A stretch of 11,541 bases of DNA from JAEUKQ01 sp964414755 (GTDB taxonomy: Bacteria > Pseudomonadota > Alphaproteobacteria > JAEUKQ01). The notes under the pieces were generated by a model that saw nothing but the letters and a program-made list of their open reading frames with translations, was not told where the DNA came from and did no database searches. The stretch covers positions 1 through 11,541 of the forward strand of contig CAYPXH010000045.1 of the NCBI GenBank assembly GCA_964414755.1. Reading direction: 5' to 3'. Position numbers and translations under genes: made by a program. Within the stretch, counting starts at the first letter, position 1. Each line of letters starts with the position of its first letter. This document shows, one piece after another, positions 6,617 to 11,541 of the stretch.

Positions 6617-8854
6617 TTAACTTAAAAGAGAATTTAATTGTTTATTAAACTTAAAGGTTACAAAAGCTTTTCGGCCTTCAGTGTTCCCAAAAATTAGTTC
6701 GCCTGAATGATCTTCAACAATTTTTTTAACTATAGCAAGCCCTAAGCCACTGCCATTCGTTTTTGTTGTAATATAGGGTTGTCCAATTTGGGGTATATAT
6801 TTTTCTGGAAACCCACCCCCATTATCTGTAACTGTAACACTAATAATCTCTTTGTCTTCCATCACTTCAAGTTTAATACAACCATCCAAGCCTGAGATTG
6901 TTTCTTGCTGTTTTTCAATAGCTTGTACTGAATTCAATAAAATATTTGTAATCGCCTGTCCCATTTGGCGATTGTCAACCTTCATTAAAACTTGATTAGA
7001 CATGAAATTGGTTTCAAATACAATCTGGGGGTGTGCCTGGGATTGTAAAAATATAGCTTGTTTACAGATACTGACGATATTATCTGTTTGAAAAATTGCT
7101 GTGGGCATTCTTGCAAAAGCTGAAAATTCATCTACCAGCTTTTTAATTGTATCAACCTGATTAATAATCGTGTCAATACATTGATCAAAAATTTCTAGAT
7201 CGTTTGCTATGGATTTCTGGTATCGTCTTTTTAAGCGTTCTGCAGCTAACTGAATTGGTGTAAGAGGATTTTTTACTTCGTGTGCTATACGCCTTGCAAC
7301 ATCAGCCCAAGCTGCTTTGCGCTGTGCGTTTAATAAACCACTTATATCATCAAAAGTGACAACAAAACCGTGATTGTGAAGGTTTGTTTGGTTACGCACA
7401 AGTTTGGTTATTAATGTTCTTTTATTATCTTCACGATCAATTTCAAGTTTTCCTTGGATCGCATCTAATTTATTAGACTGGATCGCTTTAAATAAACCAT
7501 CAATTTCGGGAAATATAGATAAAAAATGCATACCAACTAATGAATGTTGATCCAGATTAAGCAGGGCGATAGCGGATTGATTAGCCATTGTGATATAACC
7601 CTGGTCATCAATACCCATGACACCGGCCGATATGCCTTGTAGAATAATTTCTGTGAATTGGCGTCGATCATTAAGTTCCATATTTTTTGTAATTAATTCT
7701 TGCTGTTGACGTGAAACCTGGTCGATCATCCGATTAAAGTTTTGTCCTAACAAGTTAATTTCATCGCTTCCCTGATGTGTTGGCACACGTATATTTAAAT
7801 CGCCTTGCCCAATTTTTACAGCTGCTGTAATCAGTTGCGCCACAGGTTTGAAAAGGCGATCCGAAAAAGCCAATGCGATCCATATAGCACACATCAATGT
7901 TAACGAAGCTATCACAATAAAAATTAAAGCAAACGTTATTTGAATTTGCGAACGCCTACCCTCCATCCGTTCATAAAAATCAACTGCCTTACTTGTTTCA
8001 TCAACATAAGCCAAAATGTTAGCATCAACCCTGCGACCAACATATAAAAATATATCATTTTCTGGATCAACAAGGGTTATGGCACGCACACGATCTTCTG
8101 TTGGGCTTGATAGAATAATCGTTTGCCCAAGGCGCGCACGTTCAAAAGATGAAGGTAATACCCCTGGATTTAATGCTGCAGTAAGACTGAAATTTCCTGC
8201 TGCTAAAACATTACCCTTGCCATCAAGGATTAGCACTTCACTTAACGAACCCACAGCACTCTGAAATAAAATAACGTTTTGAATGCGCTGGGGATTAGCT
8301 TGAAAAATTGGGCCTACTTTTTTTAATTCATTTGCCATTGATAGAATAGCGCCAAGAATACTTTGCTGATGTTCTTGAAGATATCCTTGTGCAACAATAA
8401 GCGAGTTTTTAACTGCTTCTTGAACACTGTCACTAAACCATTGATTTAAACCCAGATTAAGAAATAAGGTTGTAAAAATAGTAACGATAATCGATGGAAT
8501 AACCGCAAGGAAGCTAAACCAAAACACTATTCTGGTATGCAATTTTGTACCGGCAATTCCTTTACGTCGTTGCATCCATAAGGCAAAAACCCGCCTACTG
8601 ATCAGTAACATCAGTAGCAATAAAATAACCAAATCAACCATCAAAAACCAAAGAACGGTCGATGGACTAATTTCAGCTGATATAGCTCTTTTTTGAATTA
8701 TAAAAAATGTGACAGCAACAATTGGCAAGCCAATTGCTATCAGAAACAAGGCAAGCTTGCGCTCGATATCAAAACTTCGTATCCAAGGAAGAAATTTTAA
8801 TGTCGTAGTAGATACGTTTTTCTTATCTAAATCTATATCTGCTTTACCCATCAC
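6617..8854 (-). CDS. ntrY: Membrane sensor histidine kinase NtrY
   Basis: Inner-membrane histidine kinase of 745 residues that phosphorylates NtrX. Hydrophobic segments lie at about 35-53, 68-86 and 108-132, then an extracytoplasmic region of about 170 residues with sensor-like content (SLSEVLILDGKGNVLAAG), and a final membrane segment at about 305-330. A HAMP linker follows (about 330-382, FKPVAQLITAAVKIGQGDLNIRV). A PAS domain covers about 395-505 (GVMGIDDQGYITMANQSAIALL). The phosphorylation site is H525 in AHEVKNPLTPIQLAAERLK. The ATPase domain has an N-box (NILLNSVQA, N641), a G1 box DNGGGFP (677-683) and a G2 box GSGLGLAIVK (701-710). All key residues are intact. Translation starts at GTG (8854) or the immediately adjacent ATG (8851). 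No good ribosome site is seen for either. Confidence 0.95.
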   Translation of the reverse strand: MMGKADIDLDKKNVSTTTLKFLPWIRSFDIERKLALFLIAIGLPIVAVTFFIIQKRAISAEISPSTVLWFLMVDLVILLLLMLLISRRVFALWMQRRKGIAGTKLHTRIVFWFSFLAVIPSIIVTIFTTLFLNLGLNQWFSDSVQEAVKNSLIVAQGYLQEHQQSILGAILSMANELKKVGPIFQANPQRIQNVILFQSAVGSLSEVLILDGKGNVLAAGNFSLTAALNPGVLPSSFERARLGQTIILSSPTEDRVRAITLVDPENDIFLYVGRRVDANILAYVDETSKAVDFYERMEGRRSQIQITFALIFIVIASLTLMCAIWIALAFSDRLFKPVAQLITAAVKIGQGDLNIRVPTHQGSDEINLLGQNFNRMIDQVSRQQQELITKNMELNDRRQFTEIILQGISAGVMGIDDQGYITMANQSAIALLNLDQHSLVGMHFLSIFPEIDGLFKAIQSNKLDAIQGKLEIDREDNKRTLITKLVRNQTNLHNHGFVVTFDDISGLLNAQRKAAWADVARRIAHEVKNPLTPIQLAAERLKRRYQKSIANDLEIFDQCIDTIINQVDTIKKLVDEFSAFARMPTAIFQTDNIVSICKQAIFLQSQAHPQIVFETNFMSNQVLMKVDNRQMGQAITNILLNSVQAIEKQQETISGLDGCIKLEVMEDKEIISVTVTDNGGGFPEKYIPQIGQPYITTKTNGSGLGLAIVKKIVEDHSGELIFGNTEGRKAFVTFKFNKQLNSLLS

Positions 8855-8898
8855 GAACCAAATTTTTATTTTCTAAACTAGTTTGTAAAAAACATGAA

Positions 8899-9915
8899 TT
8901 AATTTGATTGCTGATATAAGCTGGTAATAAATGATATCATTCGCTTTGGATTTTCCTCCTGACTCATCGCAAGCCTAAATTCAGCTGAATTTGGCAGCCC
9001 TTTACTATACCAACCAATATGCTTACGAAAAATGCGCAACCCGGCTTCTTGTCCATAATGAAGCAGTGTCTCTTCAAAATGCTGAATAATCGTTGCAAGT
9101 TTTTGTTCTGTGTTGGGTTCAGGGATTATTTTCCCAGTTTGAAGGTAATTTATAACCTGGTTAATAAACCAAGGTTTGCCATAACAACCACGACCAATCA
9201 TAATACCATCGGCTTTTGATGCATCTAACGCCTGATTTACCTTATCAAAATTAGTTATATCGCCATTTACTATAACTGGAATTTTTACAGAATCTTTAAC
9301 TTTCTGTATAAAATGCCAATCGGCTTCACCATCGTAGAACTGGCACCTGGTCCGACCATGTACCGTTATCATTTTAATACCTATATCTTCTGCTATCTTG
9401 GCAAGGCGTGGTGCATTCAAATTTTGTTGATCCCAACCCATTCTCATTTTGAGCGTAACCGGGATTTGTACAGCCTCAACCGTTGCCTTCAAAATTGCAG
9501 CAGCTAATTGCTCGTCACGCATTAAGGCTGAACCAGCATAATTGTTAACGACTTTTTTTGCTGGGCATCCAAAATTAATATCGATCATGTCGGCACCAAG
9601 ATCTTCATTTAACTTCGCAGCTTCAGCCATTGTTTCTGGCTCACAACCAGCAAGCTGAACCGACATCGGAAAATCTTCTTTACTCCGCTGTGCCATTTTT
9701 AATGACTGCCTCGATTGACGAATAATTGCCTGGCTGGCGATCATCTCAGAAACAACCAGCCCAGCGCCATATTTTCGAACAGTTTTTCGAAAAGGCAAAT
9801 CGCTAACTCCAGACATAGGCGCTAAGATTACGGGTTGTTCAATATGAATATGCCCAATCTGAATGGGTTTCAATTTTCGAAATAATTCTGTTGGTTGCGA
9901 TTGTTGATAAGACAT
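8899..9915 (-). CDS. dusB: tRNA-dihydrouridine synthase B
   Basis: FMN-dependent enzyme of 338 residues that reduces specific uridines in tRNA to dihydrouridine; formerly called NifR3 in alphaproteobacteria. The TIM-barrel start APMSGVSDLPFR at 32-43 is conserved. The catalytic cysteine is C117 in DINFGCPAKKVVN. FMN-binding residues include K156 (LKMRMGW) and H186 (TVHGRT), with VNGDI at 216-220 and the phosphate-binding IGRGCYGKPW at 240-249. The C-terminal helical RNA-binding domain follows. The ATG has TTAGG (complement of 9925-9929) 9 nt upstream, and a TATAAT promoter element lies just beyond. As first gene of the probable dusB-ntrY-ntrX-dat-HAD(-hfq) operon it matches the nifR3-first order seen in Rhodospirillales and Rhizobiales, except that ntrB and ntrC do not follow it. 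Confidence 0.95.
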   Translation of the reverse strand: MSYQQSQPTELFRKLKPIQIGHIHIEQPVILAPMSGVSDLPFRKTVRKYGAGLVVSEMIASQAIIRQSRQSLKMAQRSKEDFPMSVQLAGCEPETMAEAAKLNEDLGADMIDINFGCPAKKVVNNYAGSALMRDEQLAAAILKATVEAVQIPVTLKMRMGWDQQNLNAPRLAKIAEDIGIKMITVHGRTRCQFYDGEADWHFIQKVKDSVKIPVIVNGDITNFDKVNQALDASKADGIMIGRGCYGKPWFINQVINYLQTGKIIPEPNTEQKLATIIQHFEETLLHYGQEAGLRIFRKHIGWYSKGLPNSAEFRLAMSQEENPKRMISFITSLYQQSN

Positions 9916-9938
9916 TGGTATAAACCTAATAGATACAA

Positions 9939-9944
9939 ATTATA
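9939..9944 (-). promoter_or_regulatory. Candidate -10 element of the dusB-ntrYX operon promoter
   Basis: The complement of 9939-9944 is a perfect TATAAT. Transcription would begin near 9932 and leave a leader of about 17 nt containing the dusB ribosome site. It lies between the groEL terminator and dusB, where a promoter is expected. No good -35 is seen 16-18 nt upstream; the sequence there is an A/T-rich run, so strength or activator dependence is unknown. Confidence 0.45.
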
Positions 9945-9995
9945 TCGAATATTAATAACTTTTTTCATTTAAAAAGTACAGAACTGCTTCAATAT

Positions 9996-10028
9996 AAAAA
10001 ACCGCCTGGTTATAACCAGGCGGTTTTT
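9996..10028 (-). terminator. Strong intrinsic terminator downstream of groEL
   Basis: ACCGCCTGGTTA (10001-10012) and TAACCAGGCGGT (10013-10024) form a perfect inverted repeat, extended by A-runs on the left and T-runs on the right. The whole is a 32-bp perfect palindrome (9997-10028). Read in the direction of groEL, the GC-rich hairpin is followed by a run of six Ts. It begins about 30 nt after the groEL stop. The symmetry means it could also stop transcription on the other strand, although no gene converges on it here. Confidence 0.93.
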
Positions 10029-10058
10029 ACAATCACACTACTTATATAAGCGGCTGAT

Positions 10059-11541
10059 TTAGAAGTCCATATCACCGCCCATACCACCCATACCGCCAGG
10101 AGCAGGCATGGCTGGAGCCTTCTTTTCTGGACGTTCAGCAATCATTGCTTCGGTTGTGATCAATAATCCAGCAACTGAAGCTGCATCCTGTAAAGCAGTT
10201 CTTACCACCTTGGTTGGGTCAATGATACCGGCTTTGAACATATCGGTGTATGTACCGGTTTGTGCATCATAGCCCCAGTTAGTATTCTTGCTTTCAAGTA
10301 GCTTACCGACAACAACAGCGCCGTCTGTTCCAGCATTTTCAGCAATTAACCGTGCGGGTGCAGCGATTGCCCGACGAATAATATCAACACCAACACGCTG
10401 ATCATCATTCTCGACTTTAACTTTCTCAAGTACTTTTACCGAGTATAGCAAAGCAACGCCACCACCAGCAACAATGCCTTCTTCTACAGCAGCGCGGGTA
10501 GCATGCATAGCATCATCAACCCGATCTTTCTTCTCTTTAACTTCAACTTCTGTTGCGCCGCCAACACGAATAACAGCAACACCACCGGCTAGTTTTGCCA
10601 AGCGTTCAGCCAATTTTTCCTTATCATAGTCAGAAGTTGTTTCTTCCATCTGTGCTCTGATTTGGTTGCAACGGCCTTCTATTTCTTTTTTCTTGCCTGC
10701 ACCATCAACAATTGTAGTATTTTCCTTGTCGACAATGATTTTTTTGGCTTTACCCAACATATCTAATGTAACGCCTTCAAGCTTAATACCCAAATCTTCA
10801 GATATTACCTGACCACCTGTTAAGATAGCGATATCTTCAAGCATCGCTTTACGACGATCCCCGAAACCCGGTGCCTTTACAGCAGCTACCTTCAACCCGC
10901 CACGAAGCTTATTAACAACCAGGGTTGCAAGTGCTTCACCTTCAACATCTTCCGCAATAATCAATAACGGTTTGCCTGACTGAACTATTGCTTCAAGAAC
11001 TGGTAACATTGGTTGTAGACCGGTCAGTTTCTTTTCATGCAACAATACGAAAGGCGAATCTAACTCAACTTGCATTTTTTCTGGATTTGTAACGAAATAT
11101 GGCGACAAGTAGCCACGATCAAACTGCATACCTTCAACCACTTCTAATTCCGTTTCCATACCTTTGGCTTCTTCAACGGTAATAACGCCTTCATTGCCAA
11201 CTTTTTGCATGGCTTGAGCAATCATTTGACCAATTGCCTTTTCACCGTTTGCAGAAATTGTTCCAATTTGTGCAATTTCTTCTGAAGTTGATACTTTTTT
11301 AGAACGTTTTTTAACATCATCAACTACAGATTCAACCGCCAAATCAATACCGCGCTTTAAATCCATTGGGTTCATACCAGCAGCAACTGCCTTGCAACCT
11401 TCACGAACAATAGCCTGGGCCAAAACAGTTGCTGTTGTTGTTCCATCACCAGCTTTATCATTGGTTTTGGAGGCAACTTCGCGTACCATCTGAGCGCCCA
11501 TATTTTCAAACTTATCGACCAATTCAATTTCTTTGGCAACA
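10059..11541 (-). CDS. groEL: Chaperonin GroEL (60 kDa), 5' end beyond the window
   Basis: ATP-driven chaperonin that folds proteins inside a double-ring chamber with GroES. About 493 residues are visible. The visible part begins at VAKEIELVDKFENMGAQMV, equivalent to about residue 56 of E. coli GroEL, so roughly 55 N-terminal residues lie to the right of the window. The frame is open to the edge, so the leucine codon TTG at 11522 is not a start. ATP-site motif GDGTTTAT and the catalytic RVDDAMHATRAAVEEG region (E. coli D398) are intact, and VEGMQFDRGYLSPYFVT marks the apical domain. The C-terminus ends in the flexible GGMGGMGGDMDF tail. The sequence is strongly alphaproteobacterial-like. It is followed by its own terminator, so groEL is the last gene of its unit; groES is presumably upstream, outside the window. 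Confidence 0.98.
   Translation of the reverse strand, partial: VAKEIELVDKFENMGAQMVREVASKTNDKAGDGTTTATVLAQAIVREGCKAVAAGMNPMDLKRGIDLAVESVVDDVKKRSKKVSTSEEIAQIGTISANGEKAIGQMIAQAMQKVGNEGVITVEEAKGMETELEVVEGMQFDRGYLSPYFVTNPEKMQVELDSPFVLLHEKKLTGLQPMLPVLEAIVQSGKPLLIIAEDVEGEALATLVVNKLRGGLKVAAVKAPGFGDRRKAMLEDIAILTGGQVISEDLGIKLEGVTLDMLGKAKKIIVDKENTTIVDGAGKKKEIEGRCNQIRAQMEETTSDYDKEKLAERLAKLAGGVAVIRVGGATEVEVKEKKDRVDDAMHATRAAVEEGIVAGGGVALLYSVKVLEKVKVENDDQRVGVDIIRRAIAAPARLIAENAGTDGAVVVGKLLESKNTNWGYDAQTGTYTDMFKAGIIDPTKVVRTALQDAASVAGLLITTEAMIAERPEKKAPAMPAPGGMGGMGGDMDF

Noticed and set aside
8016..8264. Plus-strand frame of 82 codons inside ntrY
   Set aside because: Antisense to the sensor region of a full-length NtrY, with no supporting signals.
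10059..11522. GroEL starting at the TTG codon at 11522
   Set aside because: The frame stays open to the window edge and the residues before it (VAKEIE) are conserved GroEL sequence, so the gene is cut by the window, not truncated.
1..11541. Mobile elements, CRISPR arrays, toxin-antitoxin or phage genes
   Set aside because: No transposase, integrase, direct-repeat array, or small paired genes seen; every sizeable stretch is covered by a recognised core gene.

Overview
This is an ordinary chromosomal window from an AT-rich alphaproteobacterium (roughly 40% GC by eye). The alphaproteobacterial signature comes from two blocks. One is a general L-amino-acid ABC transporter operon of the Aap type (aapJ-aapQ-aapM-aapP). 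The other is the run dusB (nifR3) - ntrY - ntrX - D-amino-acid transaminase - hfq. Many free-living alphaproteobacteria carry ntrB and ntrC between dusB and ntrY. Here they are absent, as in several host-associated, reduced lineages, so a host-associated or streamlined member is possible but not proven by this window.

Layout. Bases 1-3308 hold the plus-strand transport operon: the 3' end of aapJ, an intercistronic hairpin, then aapQ, aapM and aapP, tightly packed. From 3314 to the right edge every gene lies on the minus strand. In transcription order (right to left) these are groEL (5' end beyond the window), a strong palindromic terminator, a probable promoter, dusB, ntrY, ntrX, a D-amino-acid transaminase gene, a HAD-family phosphatase gene, and hfq. 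The Hfq and AapP genes converge with only 5 bp between their stop codons. No gene-free stretch exceeds 150 bp.

How the genes may work together. The Aap transporter imports amino acids. NtrY-NtrX is a membrane sensor kinase and response regulator pair linked in this family to nitrogen and redox control. The transaminase interconverts D-amino acids for peptidoglycan or catabolism. Hfq is the RNA chaperone that in other alphaproteobacteria helps small RNAs control ABC-transporter mRNAs. This gives a loose amino-acid and nitrogen theme, but most of the adjacency is conserved synteny rather than proof of one system. I found no mobile element, CRISPR array, tRNA or rRNA, and no sign of a new multi-gene system. 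The most useful second looks are the missing ntrBC, the HAD gene between dat and hfq, the terminator-poor aapP/hfq convergence, and the GAFTGA-less NtrX.
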